From assembly GCA_965203685.1 (NCBI GenBank), contig OZ241908.1, positions 5,084,001 to 5,148,000 on the forward strand: 64,000 nucleotides of DNA, written 5' to 3'. A model generated the notes under the pieces. The model made no database searches and was not told the DNA's origin. It worked only from the letters and a program-made list of their open reading frames with translations. Each line of letters starts with the position of its first letter. Position 1 is the first letter of the stretch. This document shows, piece by piece, positions 35,258 to 43,427 of the stretch. A program made the translations under genes and the position numbers. This DNA comes from VXYL01 sp965203685. GTDB lineage: Bacteria; Pseudomonadota; Gammaproteobacteria; Pseudomonadales; Azotimanducaceae.

Positions 35258-35660
35258 CGGTGTGTTCGGTCGCCGGACGCTGCGCGATCATCCACCGGTA
35301 TCCGAACGGGTCGAGGAACGTCCCGCGCCGCTCCCCGTCCGCTTGGTCCTCGACCTCGCGCAGCGTCTTACCTCCGGCGGCTACCATGCGCGCGGCCACG
35401 GCGTCCGCATCGGCCACTTGAAAGTGCAAGGCTACGGGCGAGCCCCCGAGGTCACGCGGACTGCGCGCGCCGTAGTCGGGATACTCGTCGGAGACGAGCA
35501 GCGTGGCACCACCGACGCGAATCGTCGCGTGTGCGATGCGGCCGTCGTCATCGGTGTACTGCTCTTCGGTCTCCACGCTGCCGAACACCTCCGAGAAGAA
35601 GCGTATAGCCGCGGCGCAATCGTGGTACGTCAGGTACGGCGTGACGACGATCGCTTGCAT
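35250..35660 (-). CDS. VOC-family (glyoxalase/bleomycin-resistance, PhnB-like) protein
   Basis: A 136-residue beta-alpha-beta-beta-beta protein of the VOC superfamily, PhnB/YycE subgroup: VVTPYLTYHDCAAAIRFFSE, HATIRVGGATLLVSDEYPD, ALHFQVADADAVAARMVAAG, and the final DPFGYRWMIAQRP. The metal ligands of true glyoxalases are not clearly present, so activity is unknown. It lies three bases downstream of ssb and overlaps the Lon-N gene by eight. Confidence 0.88.
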   Translation of the reverse strand: MQAIVVTPYLTYHDCAAAIRFFSEVFGSVETEEQYTDDDGRIAHATIRVGGATLLVSDEYPDYGARSPRDLGGSPVALHFQVADADAVAARMVAAGGKTLREVEDQADGERRGTFLDPFGYRWMIAQRPATEHTDG

Positions 35661-35663
35661 CGA

Positions 35664-36164
35664 TCAGAACGGAATATCGTCTTCGAAATCGTCCGGATCG
35701 TCCGCGGGCGGAGGCGATGGTTGGCGCTCCCTTGCTGGTTGTTGGGGCGCCCGTGGCTGCTGCTGGCTGTAGCCGCCACGATTGTCCGGCGGGCCGGGAT
35801 CGTCGGGGCCAAAGCCGCCGCCGCCTCCGCCGCCGCCTCGGCTGTCGAGCATCTTCATTTCGCGTGCGACGACTTCCGTCGTATACCGGGTCTGGCCGTC
35901 CTGCCCCTCCCACGAGCGGGTTTGCAGGCGTCCTTCGATGTAGACCTTCGAGCCTTTGTGCAGGTACTCGCCGCAGATCTCGGCCAAGCGCCGAAAACAG
36001 ACAACACGGTGCCATTCGGTCTGCTCACGACGCTCGTTGGTGGCGCGGTCGGTCCAGCGTTCGGTCGTCGCCACCGAGAAGTTGGCAACGGCCGAGCCGT
36101 CCTGGGTGTAACGCATCTCCGGGTCTCGGCCGAGGTTGCCGACGAGGATGGCCTTGTTGATCAT
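35664..36164 (-). CDS. ssb: Single-stranded DNA-binding protein
   Basis: A 166-residue SSB. The OB fold runs from MINKAILVGNLGRDPEMRYT through ANFSVATTERWTD to GRLQTRSWEGQDGQTRY; a Gly-rich then Pro/Gln-rich linker follows, and the acidic tip DDFEDDIPF that recruits repair proteins is present. It is divergent from uvrA with 251 bases between, the classic ssb-uvrA arrangement. Confidence 0.97.
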   Translation of the reverse strand: MINKAILVGNLGRDPEMRYTQDGSAVANFSVATTERWTDRATNERREQTEWHRVVCFRRLAEICGEYLHKGSKVYIEGRLQTRSWEGQDGQTRYTTEVVAREMKMLDSRGGGGGGGGFGPDDPGPPDNRGGYSQQQPRAPQQPARERQPSPPPADDPDDFEDDIPF

Positions 36165-36236
36165 GCCCGGCTCCGGTCACTCACGAAGACGACGATTCTA
36201 CCGCCCGTTCGCTCGGGTTGTCGTAAGACATCGGCC

Positions 36237-36257
36237 CCAACTGACGTCAGACGTTGG
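36237..36257. promoter_or_regulatory. Palindromic site in the ssb-uvrA intergenic region
   Basis: A perfect 10-bp palindrome CTGACGTCAG (36241-36250) lies inside a wider symmetric frame CCAAC (36237-36241) and GTTGG (36253-36257). No LexA box of the gammaproteobacterial CTGT-N8-ACAG kind was seen in 36165-36415, so this palindrome is the best operator candidate there. Confidence 0.35.
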
Positions 36258-36415
36258 CCCGACCGGGCGTAAGAGATGCGCCATCGCTATTGACCGTGGC
36301 AGCGCCATATGCTCTGGATGGGGCGGCATACGTTTCCGACCACGCAAAGCTTGCCCCCCGGATTCGATCCGCAGTAAGTTGTAGCGTTTAGCCCAAGCCG
36401 TTACCTCCGTTGGAC

Positions 36416-39340
36416 ATGGCAACTGCCCCACCTCGGCCCAGCGCAGCAGTACAGAACGGCGAGCCCGTGGATTCCGCTGCGGCGGCGCCCGCGGGACTGA
36501 CCCAGATCGCCGTGCGCGGCGCGCGCACCCACAACCTCAAGAACATCGACCTCGACATCCCGCGCGACAAACTGGTGGTGGTGACCGGCTTGTCGGGCTC
36601 CGGCAAGTCGTCGCTCGCGTTCGACACGCTCTACGCCGAAGGGCAGCGGCGCTACGTCGAATCCCTGTCCGCCTACGCGCGGCAGTTCCTGTCCATGATG
36701 GAAAAGCCCGATGTCGACCACATCGAAGGCCTGTCGCCGGCGATCTCCATCGAGCAGAAGTCGACCTCGCACAACCCTCGTTCCACGGTCGGCACGATCA
36801 CCGAGATCTACGATTACCTGCGGCTGCTCTATGCCCGCGTCGGCGAGCCCCGTTGCCCGCAGCACGGCGAACCTCTCGATGCGCAGACCGTCAGCCAAAT
36901 GGTGGACCAGGTCATGGCCTTGCCCGAAGGCTCGCGCATCATGGTCCTCGCGCCGGTGATCCGGGACCGGAAGGGCGAGCATCAGCATGTTTTCTCGGAG
37001 TTGATGGCGAGCGGCTTCATCCGGGCCCGGATCGACGGCATCGTCACCGACCTCGATCATCCCCCGACCTTGGACAAGAACAAGAAGCACACGATCGAGG
37101 CCGTCGTCGATCGCCTGCGCGTACGGCCCGATGCCCAGCAACGGCTCGCCGAGTCCTTCGAGACCGCCCTCGAGCGCGGCGAGGACATCGCGGTGGTGAG
37201 TTTCATGGACGAGGAGCGCACCGATCTCACCTTCAGTGGCCGCTTCGCATGCCCGGTGTGCGGCTACAGCATCAGCGAACTCGAACCGCGGATGTTCTCC
37301 TTCAACAATCCCGCAGGCGCCTGCCCCGAGTGCGACGGCCTCGGCGTCAAGCAGTATTTCGATCCCGACCTCGTGGTGGCGGAGCCGGAGTTGAACCTGG
37401 CCGAAGGCGCCATTCGCGGTTGGGACCGCCGCAACATCTACTACTTTCACATGCTCTCGTCGCTCGCCCGGCACTACGACTTCGACGTCGACAAGCCCTT
37501 CAAGCGGCTGACCAAGAAGCAGAAGAACGCCATCCTGTACGGGTCCGGCGACGAGCGCATCGATTTCAGCTATCTCAACGACCGCGGCGACCGGATCACC
37601 CGCCGACACCGCTTCGAGGGCGTCATTCCGAACATGGAACGGCGCTACAAGGAGACCGAGTCGAGTGGCGTGCGCGAGGCGCTGCAGCGATTTCTCCGGG
37701 TACGCGCCTGCCCGGCCTGCGACGGCTCGCGCCTGATGGAAGCGGCCCGCCACGTCTACGTCAACGGTGCCACCTTGCCCAGTCTCACCTGCGGCTCCGT
37801 GGAAGGGACGCTCGCCCACTTCGAGTCCCTGCACCTCACCGGGCGGCGCGGCGAGATCGCCGAGAAGATCGTGCGCGAGATCGGCGCGCGACTGCGTTTC
37901 CTCGTCGATGTCGGCCTGAACTACCTTACCCTCGATCGCAGCGCGGAGACCCTCTCCGGCGGCGAAGCGCAGCGCATCCGCCTTGCCAGCCAGATCGGCG
38001 CCGGGCTGGTCGGGGTGATGTACATCCTGGATGAGCCGTCCATCGGCCTGCATCAACGCGACAACGCCCGGCTGCTGGCGACGCTCAGCCACCTGCGCGA
38101 TCTCGGCAACACGGTGCTCGTGGTCGAGCACGACGAGGAAGCGATCCGCACGGCCGACCACATCATCGACATCGGCCCGGGAGCCGGCGTCCACGGTGGC
38201 GAGATCGTGGTGGCAGGCTCCCTCGATACCGTCGAGCGATGCCCGGAGTCCATCACCGCACAGTACCTCACCGGTGAAAGGCGCATCGATGTGCCGGCCA
38301 CACGCACGCCTTACGATACGGAACGCACCGTCCAGCTTCGCGCGGCGAGCGGCAACAATCTCAAGGACGTCACGGTGGACATCCCCGCCGGGCTCCTGAC
38401 CTGCGTCACCGGTGTGTCGGGCTCGGGGAAATCGACGCTCGTCAACCAGACCCTCTACCCGATTGCCGCACGGGCCTTGAACGGCGCCACGAGCATCAGT
38501 CCACAGGCCTACGACGATATCGTCGGCCTCGATTGGCTCGACAAGGTCGTGGACATCGACCAGAGCCCGATCGGGCGCACGCCGCGGTCGAATCCAGCGA
38601 CCTATACCGGTCTGTTCACGCCCATCCGGGAGCTTTTCGCGCAGACGCAGGAAGCACGCGCCCGTGGTTACCGTCCCGGCCGCTTCAGCTTCAACGTTAA
38701 GGGTGGTCGCTGCGAGGCCTGCCAGGGCGACGGGGTCATCAAGGTTGAGATGCACTTCCTGCCGGACATCTACGTGCCGTGCGACGTCTGCCAAGGCAAG
38801 CGCTACAACCGCGAGACCCTCGAAGTCCGCTACAAGGGCAAGAACATCCACGAGGTGCTCGACATGACAATCGAGGACGCCCATGCGTTCTTCGAAGCGG
38901 TGCCCATGCTGAAGCGCAAGCTCACCACGCTGATGGACGTCGGCCTGTCCTACGTGCGACTCGGCCAAAGCGCGACCACGCTCTCGGGCGGCGAGGCGCA
39001 GCGCGTGAAGCTGTCGCGCGAGCTTTCCAAGCGGGACACCGGCAAGACGCTCTACATCCTGGACGAACCGACGACCGGCTTGCACTTCCACGACATCGCG
39101 CAGTTGCTCCACGTCCTGCACAGACTTCGGGACCAAGGCAACACGGTGGTCGTCATCGAGCACAACCTGGACGTCGTGAAGACCGCCGACTGGGTCATCG
39201 ACCTCGGGCCGGAAGGCGGCGCCGGCGGTGGCGAAATCGTGGCCACGGGAACGCCTGAGCAGGTCGCGCAAGTCGACGCATCGCACACCGGGCGGTACTT
39301 GAAGCGCCTCTTTGCGGACCACCGGTCGGTCGCCGCGTGA
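36416..39340 (+). CDS. uvrA: Excinuclease ABC subunit A
   Basis: A 974-residue damage-recognition ATPase of nucleotide excision repair. Two ABC modules are seen: Walker A GLSGSGKSSLAFDTLYAEGQ with the UvrA-type RRYVESLSAYARQFL, and GVSGSGKSTLVNQTLYP; signatures ETLSGGEAQRIRLAS and TTLSGGEAQRVKLSR. Zinc sites are at CPVCG...CPEC and CEAC...CDVC. ATG 36416 gives an N-terminal extension of about 28 low-complexity residues before LTQIAVRGARTHNLKNID, so a later start is possible. Length otherwise fits (E. coli 940). The next gene begins near its stop. Confidence 0.98.
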   Translation: MATAPPRPSAAVQNGEPVDSAAAAPAGLTQIAVRGARTHNLKNIDLDIPRDKLVVVTGLSGSGKSSLAFDTLYAEGQRRYVESLSAYARQFLSMMEKPDVDHIEGLSPAISIEQKSTSHNPRSTVGTITEIYDYLRLLYARVGEPRCPQHGEPLDAQTVSQMVDQVMALPEGSRIMVLAPVIRDRKGEHQHVFSELMASGFIRARIDGIVTDLDHPPTLDKNKKHTIEAVVDRLRVRPDAQQRLAESFETALERGEDIAVVSFMDEERTDLTFSGRFACPVCGYSISELEPRMFSFNNPAGACPECDGLGVKQYFDPDLVVAEPELNLAEGAIRGWDRRNIYYFHMLSSLARHYDFDVDKPFKRLTKKQKNAILYGSGDERIDFSYLNDRGDRITRRHRFEGVIPNMERRYKETESSGVREALQRFLRVRACPACDGSRLMEAARHVYVNGATLPSLTCGSVEGTLAHFESLHLTGRRGEIAEKIVREIGARLRFLVDVGLNYLTLDRSAETLSGGEAQRIRLASQIGAGLVGVMYILDEPSIGLHQRDNARLLATLSHLRDLGNTVLVVEHDEEAIRTADHIIDIGPGAGVHGGEIVVAGSLDTVERCPESITAQYLTGERRIDVPATRTPYDTERTVQLRAASGNNLKDVTVDIPAGLLTCVTGVSGSGKSTLVNQTLYPIAARALNGATSISPQAYDDIVGLDWLDKVVDIDQSPIGRTPRSNPATYTGLFTPIRELFAQTQEARARGYRPGRFSFNVKGGRCEACQGDGVIKVEMHFLPDIYVPCDVCQGKRYNRETLEVRYKGKNIHEVLDMTIEDAHAFFEAVPMLKRKLTTLMDVGLSYVRLGQSATTLSGGEAQRVKLSRELSKRDTGKTLYILDEPTTGLHFHDIAQLLHVLHRLRDQGNTVVVIEHNLDVVKTADWVIDLGPEGGAGGGEIVATGTPEQVAQVDASHTGRYLKRLFADHRSVAA

Positions 39341-39354
39341 CCGCGCATCGAGCG

Positions 39355-40089
39355 ATGCATTTAGCGTCCCGACTCCCCGTACTCCTCGCGGCCTTTCTGG
39401 CGGCAGCCGCACAACACGCCCTCGGCGACGACTTCCCCTGGCTCGATACGCTCGACGCCAGCGGCAACGTCCAAGCCTCGGGTACGAAGTTGATCGCGTT
39501 GCCCCTGGACCTGCACCGACTGGACAGGGACGACGGTTCCCCGAGCACCGCAACGATCGCGGTCCACGGCTGGAACAGCGCTGGCTACGAGTGGATCTAC
39601 CTGCTGAAGGCCTTGGACGACGCCGAATCATCGACCTGGTTTTGGCGCTGGGACTGGAACGGCTGTCCGGGGGCAGCCGCGGACGCATTGAACGAGCGTC
39701 TGTCCCAGGCACCGTTTACCGAACTCGACCGCATCCGTCTCATCGGCCACAGCTACGGTGGCGTATTGGTCACGGCGAGCGCCGAACGCTGGCAGGGATC
39801 GGTCCCGCTCGAGGTCCACGCCATCGCCGCACCCCTGGCGGGGGTCGGTGACCGTTGCCCCTACCGGACACCGTCAACGCTGCCGCCCAAGGTCGCCTTC
39901 CACGAGTGGCGTACCCGCCATCAACTCGACGGCGCGTTCCGCAACATGCCGGTCGATCCGCAGGTGGTCGAACTGCCGGGCTCGAACGTCACACGGTTGC
40001 CCGCGACCTACAACGGCCGGCGCCTTGGCCACAACTGGTCGGTTAGCTGGGTGGCGGACATGCTGACCGGGCGCACGCCTAGTCCTTGA
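39355..40089 (+). CDS. Secreted alpha/beta hydrolase, lipase-like
   Basis: A 244-residue exported protein. The signal peptide MHLASRLPVLLAAFLAAAAQ ends at about residue 24 (ALG). The body has an oxyanion-type TIAVHGWNSAGYEW strand, the nucleophile elbow LIGHSYGGVLV and a C-terminal His-bearing RRLGHNWSVSW. These fit an alpha/beta hydrolase of the lipase/palmitoyl-thioesterase kind, but the acid residue cannot be assigned. I use ATG 39355; a GTG at 39337 overlaps the uvrA stop. Substrate unknown. It converges on the DUF4143 ATPase with four bases between. Confidence 0.75.
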   Translation: MHLASRLPVLLAAFLAAAAQHALGDDFPWLDTLDASGNVQASGTKLIALPLDLHRLDRDDGSPSTATIAVHGWNSAGYEWIYLLKALDDAESSTWFWRWDWNGCPGAAADALNERLSQAPFTELDRIRLIGHSYGGVLVTASAERWQGSVPLEVHAIAAPLAGVGDRCPYRTPSTLPPKVAFHEWRTRHQLDGAFRNMPVDPQVVELPGSNVTRLPATYNGRRLGHNWSVSWVADMLTGRTPSP

Positions 40090-40093
40090 GGCG

Positions 40094-41266
40094 TCACCGG
40101 CCCTCGATCCACGACACCATGGCGGGCAAGGTCATGGCGCGGATGCCGCCACCCATCGGGTAGTCATCGGGCTCGCCAACGCCGCCACGAACCACGAATC
40201 GCCGATCCGGCTTGAGATCGTCGCACGCGCTATAGAAGCCCCTCGATACCTTTGGTGCCGACGAGTTCTTGATCTCAACGACCCACAGTTCCCCGTCGCC
40301 AGACTCCACCACGAGATCAACCTCCGCACCACCCGAGGTCCGGTAGAAGCCCCAAGACGCTCTCCCCGGCAAGACGCGGATGATGTTCTCGATGACGAAG
40401 CCCTCCCAGCTACCAGCCACGACGGGGTGCCCGAAGAGGTCGTCCATCGTTTCGATGCCGAGCAAGGCATGGCAGATGCCGCTGTCCCTGATGTAGACCT
40501 TCGGCGCCTTGACGAGGCGCCGGCCCAAGTTCGACGTCCAGGGTTCAAGTCGTCGAACCAGCAGGAGGTCGACCAGCAAATCGACATAGCGTGCGATGGT
40601 CACGCCGTCAAGGTCGAGTCCTCTGCCCAATGCGGCCGCGTTGTGGAGCTGACACTGGTTGTGAGCGAGCATGGTCCAAAACCGACGTAGGGTTTCCGCC
40701 GGAATGCGCGAACCGAGCTGAGGGATGTCCCGTTCTAGATAGCTGCGCACGAAGTCGAGCCGCCAGTCGAGGCTCTGCGCGTCGTCGTTTGCCAGGAAGC
40801 TCTCGGGGAAGCCACCCCGACACCAGAGCTTACGCATGTCTGCCGGAGCCACCTCGCGGACCTCGAGGGGATGCAACTCGCAATGCGCAACCCGCCCCGC
40901 GAGCGTCTCGCTCGACTGCTTCAGCAGATCGAGCGAGGCCGAGCCCAAGAGGAGGAATAGTCCCGTTCGCCTACCGGCACGTCGCCGGTCGTCGATGATG
41001 CTGCGCAAGGGCGCAAACAGCCCCGGCACGCGGTGCACCTCGTCGAAGATCAACAGCTTGTCGGCGTTCGCGTCGCAGTATTCCTCGACGTCACCCACCC
41101 GTTGGAGGTGACTCGGGCGCTCCAAATCCACGTAGACGGCATCGCGCTCATCAGCGATCCCAAGTGCGAGGGTCGTTTTGCCAACTTGGCGAGCGCCGGT
41201 CAATACAACGGCTGGATTGCGGGCAAGGAGCCTACCTAGAAGACCTTTGAGATGGCGATCAATCAT
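40094..41266 (-). CDS. AAA-family ATPase with C-terminal DUF4143 domain
   Basis: A 390-residue protein of the AAA_14/DUF4143 group. Walker A is GARQVGKT (residues 24-31), Walker B LLIFDEVHRVP, sensor-like LLLGSASLDLL. After about residue 200 comes DUF4143 with a helical part (FWTMLAHNQCQLHNAAALGR) and a C-terminal fold containing AEVDLVVESGDGELWVVEIK, which resembles a PD-(D/E)xK nuclease core. These proteins are widespread, patchily distributed and mostly uncharacterised. Its AT-rich upstream region differs from the rest of the window, hinting at acquisition. Confidence 0.88.
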   Translation of the reverse strand: MIDRHLKGLLGRLLARNPAVVLTGARQVGKTTLALGIADERDAVYVDLERPSHLQRVGDVEEYCDANADKLLIFDEVHRVPGLFAPLRSIIDDRRRAGRRTGLFLLLGSASLDLLKQSSETLAGRVAHCELHPLEVREVAPADMRKLWCRGGFPESFLANDDAQSLDWRLDFVRSYLERDIPQLGSRIPAETLRRFWTMLAHNQCQLHNAAALGRGLDLDGVTIARYVDLLVDLLLVRRLEPWTSNLGRRLVKAPKVYIRDSGICHALLGIETMDDLFGHPVVAGSWEGFVIENIIRVLPGRASWGFYRTSGGAEVDLVVESGDGELWVVEIKNSSAPKVSRGFYSACDDLKPDRRFVVRGGVGEPDDYPMGGGIRAMTLPAMVSWIEGR

Positions 41267-41273
41267 GTATGCA

Positions 41274-41292
41274 AATATAACTCTGCATGCAG
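41274..41292 (-). promoter_or_regulatory. AT-rich promoter with palindrome before the DUF4143 ATPase
   Basis: A TATATT (minus strand, 41279-41274) lies about eight bases before the ATG at 41266 and a perfect palindrome CTGCATGCAG (41283-41292) just upstream of it. The short leader resembles those of autoregulated accessory genes. No matching -35 was identified. Confidence 0.35.
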
Positions 41293-41347
41293 GATTTACA
41301 TAGTTCGCGGCCCGCGACGATGCGCCGACCGATGTGCGCCAAGCGCT

Positions 41348-43306
41348 TCAGCGCACGCCGTCAACTCCGCGGCCGATGTGCGCATCGAAGAACTCGAGCA
41401 TCTTCGTGTACATCTTGCGGCGGTTGTCCTGGTTGCCGAAGCCGTGGCCCTCCCGGGGCTCGACGTACCAGACCTCGACCGCATTGCCGGCGGCCTTCAG
41501 GGCCCGGCGCAGGGTGTGCGCCTGGGCGATCGGGACGCGCTGGTCACGGCCGCCGTGAACAAGCATCACCGCCGCCTTGATCCGCTCGGCGTTGTGGGCC
41601 GGGGATCGAGCGCGCAGTTCGTCCACGTCTTCGCCGATGGCCGACTTCAGGTAGTTGACGCCAGCGCGGCGGGACGGGATGTCGCCGCGGCTGAACATCA
41701 TCTCCAAGTCGTAGACGCCGACGTAGCCCACCGCGCAACGGTATAGATCGGGTTCGCGGAACGCGCCGGTCAGGGCCGCATAGCCACCGTAGCTTGCCCC
41801 GTAGATGCACAGTCGATCGGCATCGGCAATACCCGCCGCCACGGCCCAGCGGGTTGCATCCGTCACGTCGTCCTGCATCTCGCGTCCCCAGCGCCCAAAG
41901 CCCGCGTGCAGGAAGTCCTTGCCGTAGCCACCGGAGCCCCGGAAGTTGACCTGCAGGACGGCGAAGCCGCGCGAGGCGAACAACTGGGCCTCCGGGTTGA
42001 AGCCCCAGTGGTCCCTGACACCATGGGGGCCACCGTGGACCATGACGATCAACGGCAACGGGTCGCCCTCGGTCCAGCCCGATGGGGTCGTCAGCAAGCC
42101 GTGGACCGTCGTACCGTCACGGGTAACGAGTTCCACGGGCTCCATGGGACTCAAATCCTCCGCCGACAGCCACGGACGCGACTGGAACAACTCGACCACG
42201 CGGTCCGTCGTCAAATCAACCAAGTAGAAGGTCGGCGGGAAGCGATCGCCCAAGACCGCCGCGACGCCCTTCGTGCCATCCCGGGTGAGGCTCGTGAACT
42301 GCAGGTCCTCGCTTGGGAACGCCGCGCGGATGCGGCGGTGATTCTTCGCCAACGGCGCATCGGCCTCCAAGTAGTGGTAGTCGGGATAGTGCTTGCTGTA
42401 GCGGACACCGAGCAGCCGCTCTTCCACGCCCGAAACCGTGCCCGCGACATCCACGCTCGGTTCGTGGAACAGCACTTCCTTGTCCCCGGTCGCTGGCTGC
42501 CACCGGATCAGGCTTTCCGTCGAGGTCTCCACGTTGTCGAGGGCGTAGAACCAGCCGTCGCCCGCGTCGGCCAGGGGCCTCACGACGCCTTGGTCGATAC
42601 GACCGCGCGAGACGAGGTCGAACTCGCCGGCGGGGTTGCGGAAGTAGACCTCCGTCACGTTGTCGTCGGTGCTTCCAATCTCGAAGCGAATCTCGCCTGC
42701 ATGATCTGCGAAGAACTGCGATCCGGGATAGCGGCCGGTCGCCACGAGATTCAACTGACCGGAGTGAATGTCCAGGCGGTAGGCGCGACCCGGATCGCGA
42801 CCGGTGCCGAACGGCACCGTGCCGATCAGCACGTGGCGCGGTTGGTCCGGCAGCAGGTGCAGGATCTCGGCCGATGCGCGCATCGCCGTTATGCGCCCGG
42901 CCCGCGTCGAGACGGTGCCACGCCGAGCACCGACACCGAACACCGCCGCTGCATCGCTGCCGTCGGCATTCAGCGCGTAGATCTCACCCGTCTGGAAGCT
43001 GAAGTCGATCCGCCCCGGAATACGCGCTGCGGGCTGGACGAGGATGCGCTCCGGCGTAGCCCAGAGAAAGTCGGCCACGTCCCAGTCCTTGCCGAAGTGG
43101 GTTCGATAGAGCACCTCGTTGCGGGCCAGTTCGATAACGGTCAGGTACTCGTAGTCGTCCATCTTGGTGGTGACGGCGAGGTATTTCCCCGTCGGTGAGA
43201 TCCGCACCTGCTCGTAGTCCGCATAGCGCGTGAAGTGGTCGACAGGAGGTGTCGCCACGGCCCCAGCAGAGCACAGAACTAGCCCCATCGCTACGCCCAA
43301 TCGCAT
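41348..43306 (-). CDS. S9-family prolyl oligopeptidase, exported
   Basis: A 652-residue serine peptidase. The signal peptide MRLGVAMGLVLCSAGAVA is reached from ATG 43306, which has GGGAGG eight bases upstream; an upstream ATG at 43366 would put the signal inside. An N-terminal beta-propeller domain (residues about 25-380) gates the C-terminal alpha/beta hydrolase, which has the nucleophile in YGASYGGYAAL, the Asp region HGGRDQRVPIAQA and the His in EGHGFGNQDN. This is the S9C/dipeptidyl-peptidase-like group cleaving short peptides. Divergent from the TonB receptor, suggesting joint use of peptides. Confidence 0.93.
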   Translation of the reverse strand: MRLGVAMGLVLCSAGAVATPPVDHFTRYADYEQVRISPTGKYLAVTTKMDDYEYLTVIELARNEVLYRTHFGKDWDVADFLWATPERILVQPAARIPGRIDFSFQTGEIYALNADGSDAAAVFGVGARRGTVSTRAGRITAMRASAEILHLLPDQPRHVLIGTVPFGTGRDPGRAYRLDIHSGQLNLVATGRYPGSQFFADHAGEIRFEIGSTDDNVTEVYFRNPAGEFDLVSRGRIDQGVVRPLADAGDGWFYALDNVETSTESLIRWQPATGDKEVLFHEPSVDVAGTVSGVEERLLGVRYSKHYPDYHYLEADAPLAKNHRRIRAAFPSEDLQFTSLTRDGTKGVAAVLGDRFPPTFYLVDLTTDRVVELFQSRPWLSAEDLSPMEPVELVTRDGTTVHGLLTTPSGWTEGDPLPLIVMVHGGPHGVRDHWGFNPEAQLFASRGFAVLQVNFRGSGGYGKDFLHAGFGRWGREMQDDVTDATRWAVAAGIADADRLCIYGASYGGYAALTGAFREPDLYRCAVGYVGVYDLEMMFSRGDIPSRRAGVNYLKSAIGEDVDELRARSPAHNAERIKAAVMLVHGGRDQRVPIAQAHTLRRALKAAGNAVEVWYVEPREGHGFGNQDNRRKMYTKMLEFFDAHIGRGVDGVR

Positions 43307-43427
43307 TGCCGAGCCCTCCCGAGTACCAAGCAGAACACGTCCGAATCGGACAACATCAGCATACATCGACGCTGCCGATCGGTTATAGTCTTATGCTTAA
43401 CGTAACCGACTCTTACGGGAGTTATCG

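Noticed and set aside
36401..39712. A 1103-codon open frame on the strand opposite uvrA
   Set aside because: uvrA is complete and has all motifs. The opposite frame has no recognisable motif and the composition of a codon-mirror of a GC-rich gene.
41906..43198. A 430-codon open frame antisense to the S9 peptidase
   Set aside because: The peptidase contains the full catalytic triad; the antisense frame is Arg/Val/His-rich and featureless.
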